Both the position numbers and the translations under genes were made by a program. From Microbacteriaceae bacterium 3FA27C10 (lineage in GTDB: Bacteria > Actinomycetota > Actinomycetes > Actinomycetales > Microbacteriaceae), in contig SCNI01000013.1 in assembly GCA_005502775.1 (NCBI GenBank), positions 1 to 64,000 of the forward strand: DNA of 64,000 nt, in the 5' to 3' direction. The stretch's first letter is position 1, and every line of letters starts with the position of its first letter. The notes under the pieces were generated by a model. It ran no database searches, was not told the DNA's origin, and saw nothing but the letters and a program-made list of their open reading frames with translations. This document shows, in pieces, positions 8,295-15,968 of the stretch.

Positions 8295-8720
8295 CGGGTC
8301 ATTGGCAGGAGGTCTCGGCTACGACGCCTCGGCATCGCTTTGGCGACGTAGCCGAGGTATCGGGGAGGGCCCCGGGTGGGGTTGGGGCCCGTCGATGGGT
8401 TAAAGCTATGGCACGGCGCTCCATGCATACGCATCAGAAACACCCCCAGAACGGGGTGATCCGGACGCCTGTCGGTGCCGTTTTGACAAGGTCGATCCGG
8501 TGCACCGTTCGGTGGGGCGTTCGGCGCACCGGATCACGTTCACGCTACGCGACTATCCGTCATCTGTTGCTCCCCCAGTACAGGGCACGTGAGGCATTGC
8601 GGGTGCCCGGGGTCGAGAGATCCCGCCGCACGATGCGGTGAGCTTCGGCAGGGTGCGCGATGAGCAGAATCATCGGATGGTTCGGGTCCCGAGGCGCCAG
8701 GGAGCGCGGTGTGTGCAGCG
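8295..8720. other. Intergenic region with two inverted repeats
   Basis: About 425 bases with no supported gene. It contains a 15-bp imperfect inverted repeat (8314-8328/8342-8356) and a 10-bp perfect one (8494-8503/8526-8535, gatccggtgc/gcaccggatc). A smaller hairpin caccccc-agaac-ggggtg lies near 8441. It separates the decayed CWB2 remnant from the 3' end of the DUF222 gene. Confidence 0.5.
8314..8356. repeat. 15-bp inverted repeat
   Basis: Arms 8314-8328 (ctcggctacgacgcc) and 8342-8356 (ggcgacgtagccgag) pair at 14 of 15 positions around a 13-nt loop. No T-tract follows. It lies 20 bp upstream of the 82-aa frame. Confidence 0.6.
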
Positions 8721-10418
8721 TCAGGTGGCCGATCGGCCAGGCGGCGGATCGGCTTCGCGCGGTGAGCGAGTCGGCAGTGGAGGGGCGGTGAGCCGCTCGG
8801 GCAGCCACGGGCGAATCCGCCTGTCGGGGGCGCGCCCGCGCGGCCCGGATGATCCAAGGCCCGCAACAGCGGACGCGCTCGCCGGCCCCGGCATCGTCGT
8901 GCGTCGGCGCGTGCACGCAATCGGAGCCTGGCGCGGGTCGATGAAGGCCGGCGGCACCAGGTGGGGAACGCCGTCGTTCATCACCAGCTTCCAGCTCGAC
9001 TTGTGGAGCCGAGCGTGGTGGAACGCGCACACGAGCGCGAGGTTGTCGATGTCGGTTCGCCCGGGCTCGTGTGTCGCAGACTGCCAGGCGTCGACGTGGT
9101 GGGCCTCGCAGTAGGCGGGTGGCCGATCGCAGCCCAGCCAGATGCATCCGCCGTCGCGTGCGGTGGCCGCGCGAACCTGCGCCGCGGTGAACAGGCGGCG
9201 GGTCTTGCCGTGGTGAAGAACCGCGCCGCGGCCGCTGAACACGGTGCCGACGATGGGGGAGTGGCACAGCATCCGCTCGACGACCGAGGGCGCGAGCGGC
9301 TCGTCGATGCCGTCGGCCCAGCCGGCTCCGTGGCCCCGGTCGTCGTCGGTGACGACGGTGTGAACCTGCACGAGCGTTTCGGAGCCGGCCACCCGCGACA
9401 TGTCGGATGCGCGAACGGCGCGGGTAATGAGCTCGGTGAAGGCGTCGCACCTCTTCTGAGTGGCCGTGCGGTCGTCGGCCGCGAGCATCTCGTCGACGAA
9501 CTCGGCTTCGCCGGCTGCGGTGTCGCTGCCGGTGCCGGTGCCAGCCCTGTCGCCGGCGCCAACCACATCGCCGGCTGCGGTGCCGGCGCCAGCCCCATTG
9601 CCGGCCCCGCCACCAGCCGCGGCTCTGGCCCCATCCGCAACCCCGGCATCCGCCGCGGCCCGCGGAAAACGCGGCCCGGTTCGTGGGCTGTTGATCGCAC
9701 GTTCGGCGGCGATCCAGACCGCGGCCAGGTCAGGCGGAAGCAGCCCGACCACCCGGTACATGCCGTCGCGGGTGTGGGTGATGCTCATCGACCGCCGCAG
9801 CTGCTGACGCTCCTCACGCGGCTCGGCGCCGTCGGGGTCGAGATGGGCGCGGATGCGGCAGGCGGCTCGAGCCACGTCGTCGGTTCCGAGCGGCGGCTGG
9901 CGAGCGACGTCGACGAGCACCCTCTCGGCGTCGGCGACCTGTTCGGTACACGCGCCAGCCTGCGTCAGCGTTCCGCACTCCTTCGTGATGACCTTCGCCG
10001 CACCGACGTCGATGTCGCCGCGAGCGAGCGCTTCAGACGCGACAGGAAACGGCTCGGCGCCAGGCATCCCGCCGAGAAGCTCGCGCCGCCGGAGCGCGTG
10101 CCCCACCTCGAGCCGCTGCCTCGCGTCGTGGGCGCTCGCCCCCGTGAGCGCCACCACCAACTTCACGGGGCTCGTGAAGTTCTCCGACCGGCTCAACCCC
10201 TCGTCGCCCAGTTCGGGCCGCGATCGATGCCCGACCTCCGCCGCGGCCGCCACCTCGATCGCCTCGCCCAGCCGCCGGATCTTCGCCCCCTCGGCCAAGC
10301 ATTGCATCAGCTCGTCGTCGGTCGACCCGGCCATCCCGGCCAACCCGTCCGCGGGCGCGCCGACGATGGAGAGAAGACCATCGATGATCTCCCTCACGCT
10401 GAGCGGCGACGTTTCCAT
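8721..10418 (-). CDS. DUF222 domain / HNH endonuclease-like protein
   Basis: A 565-aa protein from ATG 10418. The N-terminal 240 residues are helical and match the DUF222 type (ELMQCLAEGAKIRRLGEAIE; SRSENFTSPVKLVVALTGAS). A Gly/Ala-rich, variable insert spans about residues 255-300. The C-terminal part has the HNH nuclease core, with CIWLGCDRPPAYCEAHHVDA and, about 18 residues on, NLALVCAFHHARLHK. These give the paired Cys and His residues of the zinc-bound HNH fold. Such proteins occur in many copies in actinobacterial genomes. Their substrate is unknown, and a mobile-intron or 13E12-repeat ancestry is often suggested. It stands alone here. The C-terminal 70 residues are Pro/Arg-rich and probably disordered. 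Confidence 0.85.
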   Translation of the reverse strand: METSPLSVREIIDGLLSIVGAPADGLAGMAGSTDDELMQCLAEGAKIRRLGEAIEVAAAAEVGHRSRPELGDEGLSRSENFTSPVKLVVALTGASAHDARQRLEVGHALRRRELLGGMPGAEPFPVASEALARGDIDVGAAKVITKECGTLTQAGACTEQVADAERVLVDVARQPPLGTDDVARAACRIRAHLDPDGAEPREERQQLRRSMSITHTRDGMYRVVGLLPPDLAAVWIAAERAINSPRTGPRFPRAAADAGVADGARAAAGGGAGNGAGAGTAAGDVVGAGDRAGTGTGSDTAAGEAEFVDEMLAADDRTATQKRCDAFTELITRAVRASDMSRVAGSETLVQVHTVVTDDDRGHGAGWADGIDEPLAPSVVERMLCHSPIVGTVFSGRGAVLHHGKTRRLFTAAQVRAATARDGGCIWLGCDRPPAYCEAHHVDAWQSATHEPGRTDIDNLALVCAFHHARLHKSSWKLVMNDGVPHLVPPAFIDPRQAPIACTRRRTTMPGPASASAVAGLGSSGPRGRAPDRRIRPWLPERLTAPPLPTRSPREADPPPGRSAT

Positions 10419-10595
10419 GTCTTCATCCCATCACCAACCACTGACATTCACTCACCTTCCGGGTCGCGGTGCCGGTCGATGTGCGTGCGCCCCGAATTGG
10501 GGGAGGGATGACGGCCGCCGGCCCCGTCATCAAGTGAGATGTCGAGCGTCTTCGGTAGGTGAGGGGCGCCGAAGCATTTCGGCATCGGCGCCGAC

Positions 10596-10625
10596 GATCA
10601 CAAATGATCACAAATGATCACAAAA
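10596..10625 (+). repeat. Triple 10-bp direct repeat upstream of the AraC gene
   Basis: gatcacaaat occurs at 10596-10605 and 10606-10615, and as gatcacaaaa at 10616-10625, one helical turn apart. It merges into the Shine-Dalgarno aaaggaga before ATG 10639. A 10-bp phase places identical faces on one side of the helix, as in regulator half-sites, so autoregulation by the AraC protein is possible. Confidence 0.6.
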
Positions 10626-10638
10626 GGAGACCCGCGCA

Positions 10639-11670
10639 ATGCCGGGATTAGATCACGTTCCGATCGGGATCACGATGGCCGGTGGCCGCGGTGAGCACAC
10701 CGTCTACAGGTTCGGCGGACAGGCCGGGCTGGACATGTTGTCGGTGTCGTGCGACTTCACGGCCCCGGATCCCGACCTGTTCCGGGCGCGGTTGATGTCC
10801 GCGCCCCTGGGAGATATCGGCATCGACGACCTGACGAGCACCAAGCACTCCTGCGCCCGCACCCCGGAGCGGATCGCCGCGATCCCCTGGGACCACCTGC
10901 AGATCTCCTTCATGCAGTCCGGGTCCGCACGGATCGTGGGCCACGATCGCGAGGTTCTGATCACCCCGGGGCGGGTGGGAATGCTCTGGACGGGGGCGCC
11001 GTTCCACTACGAGACCGAGGGCGACTCCCGCCTCACCACCGTCGCCGTCCCCACGAAACTCCTGCGCTTGAATGCGAAGCGGCTGCCGGAACTGCAGAAC
11101 GTCCTGCTGGAATCCACGCCGATGATCTCGGCGTTCGCCGGCTTCATCAAGACCCTCGCCGACGGCACCCCCGCCGACGGCACGCCGGCGAGCGAGTTCG
11201 TCGCGCACGCTCTCACCGATCTGGTGCGCGCGGTGGTGGCCGACCATCTCGGCCACGAGGAGGAGCCCGGAGCCCACGGGATGCGCGTGCGCGTGCGTGA
11301 CTACATCGACCGACATCTCCTCGATCCCGGTCTCGGCGTCGACGCGGTCGCACGCGGTGTCGGCATCAGCCCCCGCTACGTGCACCGGCTCTTCGAATCC
11401 GAACCTCTGACACTTGCGCAGCACATCCGTGCGTTGCGCGTCGACCGGCTCAGGGCGCAACTCGCCACCACGATGAAGCCGTTCGATCAGGTCGCGCTCA
11501 GCTCCGGGTTCGGGTCGACGGATGCCGCCTACCGCGCTTTCCGCGAGCTCGAGCTGAAGACCCCGGCCGAATATCGTGCGGCCGTCAGACTCGCCGCGGA
11601 GGAGAAGTCCGCCGCTGCCAATGCCAAAACCGAACCCGACACCACCACCGACGACGAGGAGGCGCTATGA
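10639..11670 (+). CDS. AraC-family transcriptional regulator
   Basis: A 343-aa protein with a good Shine-Dalgarno (aaaggaga) 8 nt before ATG 10639. Residues about 20-190 form an AraC-binding-like beta-barrel sensing domain (DHLQISFMQSGSARIVGHDR; ITPGRVGMLWTGAPFHYETE). Residues about 215-320 form the double helix-turn-helix, with GVDAVARGVGISPRYVHRLF for the first HTH and VALSSGFGSTDAAYRAFREL for the second. A disordered acidic tail (KTEPDTTTDDEEAL) ends the protein. Its TGA overlaps the ATG of the downstream TMEM175-type channel gene (ATGA), so the two are co-translated. The effector is not evident; control of its own operon is inferred. Confidence 0.9.
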   Translation: MPGLDHVPIGITMAGGRGEHTVYRFGGQAGLDMLSVSCDFTAPDPDLFRARLMSAPLGDIGIDDLTSTKHSCARTPERIAAIPWDHLQISFMQSGSARIVGHDREVLITPGRVGMLWTGAPFHYETEGDSRLTTVAVPTKLLRLNAKRLPELQNVLLESTPMISAFAGFIKTLADGTPADGTPASEFVAHALTDLVRAVVADHLGHEEEPGAHGMRVRVRDYIDRHLLDPGLGVDAVARGVGISPRYVHRLFESEPLTLAQHIRALRVDRLRAQLATTMKPFDQVALSSGFGSTDAAYRAFRELELKTPAEYRAAVRLAAEEKSAAANAKTEPDTTTDDEEAL

Positions 11671-12326
11671 GCGACCAGACCACGACCACCACCCCCACCA
11701 CCCCCGCTCCGGCCGGCGGAATCGGCACCACCCGGCTCGAGGCCTTCAGCGACGGCGTCTTCGCGATCGCGACGACCTTGCTCATCCTCGAGATCACGGT
11801 TCCGCAGCTCGAGGGCGACCAGGCGGGCGGCCTCGGCGAGAAGCTGCTGGCCCAGTGGCCGTCCTATCTCGCCTACCTCGTGGGCTTCTACACGATCGGC
11901 ATCATGTGGCTCAACCACCACTTCCTGCTCGGCCTCATCCGCCGGGTCGACCGCCCGCTGATCTTCGCCAACCTCGGCCTGCTCGTCGCGATCGCCTTCG
12001 TGCCCTACCCCACCGCCGTGCTCGCGGAGTACCTGACGTCGGCGAACAGCGCCGACGTGGGCGCGGCTCTCGTGCTCTACGGCATCGCCATGCTGCTCAT
12101 CAGCGTGTTCTTCACCCTGATGTGGGCTCATGCCCGTCGTGCCCCCGAGCTGCTCAAAGCTCCGGATGCGGCGCCCCCGATCATTCGCCGGGCCTTGATG
12201 TTCTGCGCCCTCTCGATCCTGGGCTACCTCGTCGCCATCGCGATCGCGTTCGTTGCGCCGGTGATCAGCGCGCTGCTCTTGGTCACCATCGTCGGCCTCT
12301 TCACCATCGGGCGGTTCGCGAAGTAG
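11667..12326 (+). CDS. TMEM175-family potassium channel (DUF1211)
   Basis: A 219-aa membrane protein from ATG 11667, overlapping the AraC stop. After a 25-residue Thr/Pro-rich leader comes RLEAFSDGVFAIATTLLILE, the signature of TMEM175 channels: the FSDGVFAI motif of helix 1 lines the selectivity filter. About six membrane helices follow, with conserved WLNHHFLLG in the second or third. Bacterial members are about 200 aa with six helices and assemble as tetramers conducting K+. Nothing needed for the fold appears to be missing. Coupling to an AraC regulator suggests that expression responds to a specific signal. Confidence 0.88.
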   Translation: MSDQTTTTTPTTPAPAGGIGTTRLEAFSDGVFAIATTLLILEITVPQLEGDQAGGLGEKLLAQWPSYLAYLVGFYTIGIMWLNHHFLLGLIRRVDRPLIFANLGLLVAIAFVPYPTAVLAEYLTSANSADVGAALVLYGIAMLLISVFFTLMWAHARRAPELLKAPDAAPPIIRRALMFCALSILGYLVAIAIAFVAPVISALLLVTIVGLFTIGRFAK

Positions 12327-12733
12327 CCCTTCCGCGCGCGCATCGGGCACAAGGAGTGGCGGCCCGAAGGCCCCTCGATGATCGCGGACCGAACGGGGGC
12401 GAACCGCGACGGTGAGTCAGGGGCCCGGGTGCCGCAGTGCACCCCCGTTCGTACCCGTGCAAATGGTGGGGAACCAGATGCCCCTTCATCGTCTCCGCAG
12501 CAGCAGGGGCGAGCTGTCCGGGTGCGCGAATCGCGAGAGCACAGGCGCGGACTGCCGGACTGCCGGGTGCGGTTGCTGGTCGGGCGAGAAGTCTCGCGAA
12601 ACGTGCACTACCAGCGGCGACTTGCGCCTCCAGCGCATTCGAGTCAACCGTTCCGCAAATCATGTGTATTCAGTGTGCGATGACGACCGGCCCGGTGGTC
12701 TGAGCCGACGAGCCCGAAGGAATCCCTACTCCT
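12327..12733. other. Intergenic region with an inverted repeat
   Basis: About 400 bases without a supported gene. A 10-bp inverted repeat, cgaacggggg at 12390-12399 and cccccgttcg at 12442-12451, has a 42-nt loop and may terminate the AraC-channel operon. The 3' part (about 12640-12733) is more AT-rich and probably carries the promoter for the surface protein at 12734. No clear -10/-35 pair was identified. Confidence 0.45.
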
Positions 12734-14509
12734 ATGTTCACTGCCCGTTCTGATTCGGCCCTGACGCGTGTTCCGCGTCGGGCGCGCCGAGCATCCGTTC
12801 TTCTGGCCACGGCGGCCTTGACTGCCGGCGCTGTCGGCCTGTCCGCGGGTCCCGCGCAGGCCGTGACCCCGGCCCCCACCTGGGCCACCGTGGCCACTTT
12901 CGCGGGCATGACCAGTCCGCTTTCGGCCTACGTCGATTCTGCGAACCACACCATGTACGTCACCGAGTACTCCGCGGGCGACGTGGCTGTCTACGACATG
13001 CTCACCGGCACCGTGACGGCGCACATCCCCACGGGCACGAGCCCGATCGCCATCACCTTCAATCCCAGCAACGGCGATCTCTACGTGGGTAACCGTGGCT
13101 CGAACACGGTCACGATGATCGACAAGGCCACCCAGACGGTGGTCACCACTATCAGCACACCGCAGGAGCCCGGCTATGGCATCGCCGGCGAGATCGCGGT
13201 GAACACGGTCACCAACACGCTCTACATCCCGGTGATGGGGGTCGGATTCGACGAGCGGCTCTGGGTGATCGATGGCGCCACGAACACGGTGACGGCGCAA
13301 ATCCCGGGAGGCCATGGCGGCGAGTACGGCATGGCGGTAGACGAGGCCACGAACACCATCTACGTCGCGAGCCAGAACCGGAACGCGATCGCGGTCTACG
13401 ACGGTGCCACGAACACGTTCCTGCGCGAGATCTCGCTCGGCGGCTCGAACCACCAGCCCCAGTCGGTGCGCTTCAACCCGGTCACGAAGAAGCTCTACAC
13501 GAGCAACGTCATCACCAAGAACGTCTCGGTGATAGACGCCACCACCGACACCGTGCTCTCCGAGATCCCGATCGGCAGCGTGTTCGGCGCCCCGGCCATC
13601 GATCCGGTCACGAACACCGTGTTCGTCCCGACCCCCGACCAGAACGCCGTCACGATCATCGACGGCGCGACCGACACGATCACCCAGAGCATCCCCGTAG
13701 GTGGCCGGGCGTTCTTCACCACCTGGGACCCGGCGAGCTCCTCGGCCTACGTTCCCGCCTACGACGGCACCAGCCTGGTGACGCAGATCTCCCTCGGCAC
13801 CGCCCCGGTCATCACCTCGGCCAACCCGACGCCCGGTGTTCAGGGCACGGCGTACTCGTTCCCGGTGACCGCCACGGGAACCGCCCCGGTGACGTTCTCG
13901 GTGAGCTCCGGAACCCTGCCCGACGGCCTCACCCTCGACCCGGCCACCGGCATCATCTCCGGCACCCCCACAGCCACCGGCTCGTTCTCCTTCACTATCA
14001 CGGCCACCAACGCCTGGGGCTCGGACTCGCAGGAGACCACGCTCGAGGTCACGGCCGGTGTGCCTCCCACCATCACCTCGGCGAACCCCGCCGCGGGCAC
14101 GGCAGGAACGCCCTACAGCGCCACGGTCACCGCCACGGGCACCGGCCCGATCAGCTACGCGGTCACCTCGGGCGCCCTGCCCGACGGCCTGTCGCTGGAT
14201 GCCACCACCGGCATCATCTCCGGCACCCCCACCGCGGGCGGCAGCTTCTCGTTCACCGTCACGGCCACGAACCTCTACGGCACGGATGCGCAGACCACCA
14301 CCCTGCAGATCGCAGCGGCCCCGGTCACCCCGACGCCCACCCCGACTCCGACTCCCACGCCGACGAGCACCCCCGTCGCCACGGTGACCTCGTCGAACCT
14401 CGCGTCGACGGGTGCAACCGTGGCCGTACCGCTCGGCATCGCGGGCACCCTGCTCGCAGCCGGCCTGGTGTTCTTCACCATCCGCCGCCGCGCCGCCCGC
14501 AAGGCCTGA
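12734..14509 (+). CDS. Sortase-anchored beta-propeller (YVTN) surface protein with two Ig-like domains
   Basis: A 591-aa protein. A signal peptide ends near residue 43 (LSAGPAQA). Residues about 50-355 hold seven or more YVTN/NHL-type propeller blades (NHTMYVTEYSAGDVAVYDML; TNTIYVASQNRNAIAVYDGA). Two putative-Ig (He_PIG) domains follow (ITSANPTPGVQGTAYSFPVT; ITSANPAAGTAGTPYSATVT), each with LPDGL(T/S)LDxxTGIISGTPT. A Pro/Thr spacer leads to LASTG, a membrane helix and the basic tail RRRAARKA. LAxTG instead of LPxTG is the motif associated with class E sortases in GC-rich actinobacteria. It is therefore probably anchored covalently to the wall and displays the propeller. No sortase gene lies in the window. 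Confidence 0.88.
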   Translation: MFTARSDSALTRVPRRARRASVLLATAALTAGAVGLSAGPAQAVTPAPTWATVATFAGMTSPLSAYVDSANHTMYVTEYSAGDVAVYDMLTGTVTAHIPTGTSPIAITFNPSNGDLYVGNRGSNTVTMIDKATQTVVTTISTPQEPGYGIAGEIAVNTVTNTLYIPVMGVGFDERLWVIDGATNTVTAQIPGGHGGEYGMAVDEATNTIYVASQNRNAIAVYDGATNTFLREISLGGSNHQPQSVRFNPVTKKLYTSNVITKNVSVIDATTDTVLSEIPIGSVFGAPAIDPVTNTVFVPTPDQNAVTIIDGATDTITQSIPVGGRAFFTTWDPASSSAYVPAYDGTSLVTQISLGTAPVITSANPTPGVQGTAYSFPVTATGTAPVTFSVSSGTLPDGLTLDPATGIISGTPTATGSFSFTITATNAWGSDSQETTLEVTAGVPPTITSANPAAGTAGTPYSATVTATGTGPISYAVTSGALPDGLSLDATTGIISGTPTAGGSFSFTVTATNLYGTDAQTTTLQIAAAPVTPTPTPTPTPTPTSTPVATVTSSNLASTGATVAVPLGIAGTLLAAGLVFFTIRRRAARKA

Positions 14510-14530
14510 CACTAGACCCCAGCTCCACCG

Positions 14531-14581
14531 AGAGCCCGGATCTCGCTCCCTTTATAGAGGGGACACCGAGATCCGGGCTCT
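14531..14581. terminator. Bidirectional hairpin terminator
   Basis: A perfect 15-bp stem agagcccggatctcg/cgagatccgggctct (14531-14545/14567-14581) with a 21-nt loop in which ccct and aggg can also pair. It lies between the convergent surface-protein gene (ends 14509) and the Cys-rich gene, whose stop codon at 14580-14582 falls inside the stem. It can serve both strands. Confidence 0.75.
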
Positions 14582-14738
14582 ACCCATGCTCCGGGCACCC
14601 GTCCTTGATCCACAGCTCGTCCGCGCAATCCTCCGAGCACGCCCGCGCCCGATAGACCATCTCGTCACGCGGAACCCGGATGCCGCAGTGCCGGCACCGC
14701 CGCAGCCGCCCGCTGAATCGTTCGGTCAGAACTGTCAT
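14580..14738 (-). CDS. Small Cys-rich zinc-ribbon-like protein, cassette copy A
   Basis: A 52-aa protein. CRHC at residues 15-18, CSEDC at about 34-38 and a final GC make a likely zinc-binding treble-clef or ribbon fold; the N-terminus is basic (GRLRRCRHCGIRVPR). From GRLRRCRHC onward it is almost identical to the copy at 15581-15739, differing only at D/E after VPR and in the last two residues. ATG 14738 overlaps the stop of the upstream small gene (ATGA), so the two are translationally coupled. Zn ribbons of this size often bind DNA, RNA or a protein partner. The function is not known to me. Confidence 0.8.
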   Translation of the reverse strand: MTVLTERFSGRLRRCRHCGIRVPRDEMVYRARACSEDCADELWIKDGCPEHG

Positions 14739-14878
14739 CGCTCCTCCTCGATGAATCGCGTGAGGCCGTCGCAGACGATCTGAGACAGATCGTCGCTCCG
14801 CAGCAGCGCCAGCATCGACGCTTCTCGGTACAGCTCAGCAGGAACCTGAAACTCGCACAGCAATATCGTGGGTGTCAT
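14735..14878 (-). CDS. Small ribbon-helix-helix-like protein, cassette copy A (leftward)
   Basis: A 47-aa protein from ATG 14878. A short strand MTPTILLCEFQVPAELYREA is followed by two helices (SMLALLRSDDLSQIVCDGLT, then RFIEEER). Length and layout fit a CopG/Arc-type ribbon-helix-helix DNA-binding dimer or an antitoxin-like protein. Its counterpart in copy B has the same size and position but little sequence in common. Its start codon lies inside a GTCATGAC palindrome, as expected for autorepression. Confidence 0.65.
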   Translation of the reverse strand: MTPTILLCEFQVPAELYREASMLALLRSDDLSQIVCDGLTRFIEEER

Positions 14879-14932
14879 GACATAACCTTACAAATCGTCA
14901 TGACACCCCACAAGGTGTCACGACATGACACC
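14873..14932. promoter_or_regulatory. Operator cluster of cassette A
   Basis: The divergent gap holds two perfect GTCATGAC palindromes (14874-14881 and 14897-14904) and an inverted repeat GGTGTCA-N5-TGACACC (14914-14932). All are built from the same TGTCA half-site. They cover both start regions, so one repressor could control both directions. Confidence 0.7.
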
Positions 14933-14940
14933 ATAGACGG

Positions 14941-15087
14941 ATGCCGAACCAGCCGAAGACCCCGATGAAGTCCTTCCGCATCCCGGAAGACCTCTACCGA
15001 GCCGCCCTGGAAAAGGCCCGCCTTGAGGGCAAGTCCCTGACCGACATCGTCCGCGAGTCACTGGAGTCCTACCTCAGTCAGCGGTAG
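14941..15087 (+). CDS. Ribbon-helix-helix protein, cassette copy A (rightward)
   Basis: A 48-aa protein from ATG 14941: MPNQPKTPMKSFRIPEDLYR, then AALEKARLEGKSLTDIVRES, then LESYLSQR. SFRIP is the DNA-contacting strand. The two helices and the conserved GKSLTDIVRESLESYL are typical of CopG/Arc/MetJ-type repressors and of plasmid or antitoxin RHH proteins. It is divergent from the leftward pair and shares the MPNQPKTP start with copy B. I infer that it binds the intergenic TGTCA palindromes. Confidence 0.8.
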   Translation: MPNQPKTPMKSFRIPEDLYRAALEKARLEGKSLTDIVRESLESYLSQR

Positions 15088-15168
15088 ACGCCGGCGGTGG
15101 TTTTCGCCGCGCGCCGCTAGAGCCCACCCGAGCCCGGCCACGGCCCGATACCCCGGTTTCGCCACCGA

Positions 15169-15378
15169 CTATGCGTGGTCGTCGAACACTCCGGGCCAGT
15201 CCGAGACGTGGTGCACGCTCAAGTCGTTTCCTCGGCCTCTCACGATCGCCTCGAACGCAGGTAGCGCGATCGCGATCGGCTCCGGCATGGTGGGCAAGAA
15301 TACCGTGCCCGGTAACGTGATCTCGGTGCTCGAAGCATCGGTGTCGGCCTTCATCGAAACCCTAAAGAGCCCCGCCAT
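15169..15378 (-). CDS. Hypothetical protein between the two cassettes, 69 aa
   Basis: Read from ATG 15378 (MAGLFRVSMKADTDASSTEI). The remainder has a coherent alternating pattern (LPGTVFLPTMPEPIAIALPA, FEAIVRGRGNDLSVHHVSDW) and an acidic end. A longer frame from 15417 adds only Pro/Arg-rich sequence. Shine-Dalgarno support is weak. It lies in the spacer separating the duplicated cassettes and could be cargo or a gene fragment. No family recognised. Confidence 0.4.
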   Translation of the reverse strand: MAGLFRVSMKADTDASSTEITLPGTVFLPTMPEPIAIALPAFEAIVRGRGNDLSVHHVSDWPGVFDDHA

Positions 15379-15580
15379 GTGGGCCCTCGGGCGCAGCACG
15401 GGTGAGGGCCTGTGCACGGACTGTCTGCTCGAGTCGGGTGGCTTCTACTTGAGCGTGGCGACGGCGGACGCCGGATGCGCGTCCTGAGCGATTCCGAGAC
15501 GTAACCAGCTGCACTCAGCGCGCTCGCCCTCGCAATCGCTGTGGCGCTGGCGCAACGTTTCGGACGCCGGGCCGCGGGCT

Positions 15581-15739
15581 CTACGCCCGCTCCGGGCACC
15601 CGTCTTTGATCCACAGCTCGTCGGCGCAATCCTCCGAGCATGCCCGAGCGCGGTACACCATCTCCTCCCGCGGAACCCGGATGCCGCAGTGCCGGCACCG
15701 CCGCAGCCGTCCGCCCAGTCGCGTCGCCAGTTTGGTCAT
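15581..15739 (-). CDS. Small Cys-rich zinc-ribbon-like protein, cassette copy B
   Basis: A 52-aa near-duplicate of the protein at 14580-14738. Residues 10-50 (GRLRRCRHCGIRVPR through DGCPE) differ by one conservative D/E change, and all five Cys are kept. Residues 1-9 differ (MTKLATRLG here). ATG 15739 is preceded by gagaggag about 8 nt upstream. The adjacent leftward gene ends 15 nt before it, so here the pair is close but not overlapping as in copy A. Confidence 0.8.
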   Translation of the reverse strand: MTKLATRLGGRLRRCRHCGIRVPREEMVYRARACSEDCADELWIKDGCPERA

Positions 15740-15754
15740 CGCTACTCCTCTCTC

Positions 15755-15907
15755 TCAGTCGTTCTGTTCCTGCTGCGCTGTGAGCTGCTCCGCATAGTGG
15801 CGGACAGCCTCCCTCAGCACGGTCTCCGGCGTCTCCTGCAGTTGCAGAGCGAGCCGCGCAACCAGCTCGCACGCCGCGCCTTGGAGTCGAATCTCCGGAG
15901 GTGCCAT
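15755..15907 (-). CDS. Small helical RHH-like protein, cassette copy B (leftward)
   Basis: A 50-aa protein from ATG 15907: MAPPEIRLQGAACELVARLA, then LQLQETPETVLREAVRHYAE, then a Gln-rich end. A short strand (EIRLQG) precedes two helices, and TPETVLREAVRHYAE resembles helix 2 of RHH proteins. It sits exactly where the unrelated-looking 47-aa protein sits in copy A, so it is probably a functional equivalent that has diverged. Confidence 0.65.
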   Translation of the reverse strand: MAPPEIRLQGAACELVARLALQLQETPETVLREAVRHYAEQLTAQQEQND

Positions 15908-15916
15908 GCACCAACT

Positions 15917-15945
15917 CTATTGGGTGCAAAACACCTTTGCAATAG
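15917..15945. promoter_or_regulatory. Operator of cassette B
   Basis: The divergent gap contains TGCAAA-N5-TTTGCA (15925-15941), flanked by ctattg/caatag. The arm spacing N5 is the same as in the GGTGTCA-N5-TGACACC site of cassette A, but the half-site is different. It overlaps the region just upstream of the leftward start at 15907. Confidence 0.65.
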
Positions 15946-15968
15946 GTCGCTCATGCCACTATTGACCC

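Noticed and set aside
8721-10418. The DUF222/HNH gene as part of a mobile element
   Set aside because: No terminal repeats, integrase or target duplication were seen. Such genes are scattered in actinobacterial chromosomes.
12644-14512. A 622-codon open frame on the minus strand opposite the beta-propeller gene
   Set aside because: Its translation is a monotonous Arg/Gly/Asp/Val mixture without domains, an antisense shadow of a GC-rich gene. The plus-strand protein has clear signal, repeats and a sorting motif.
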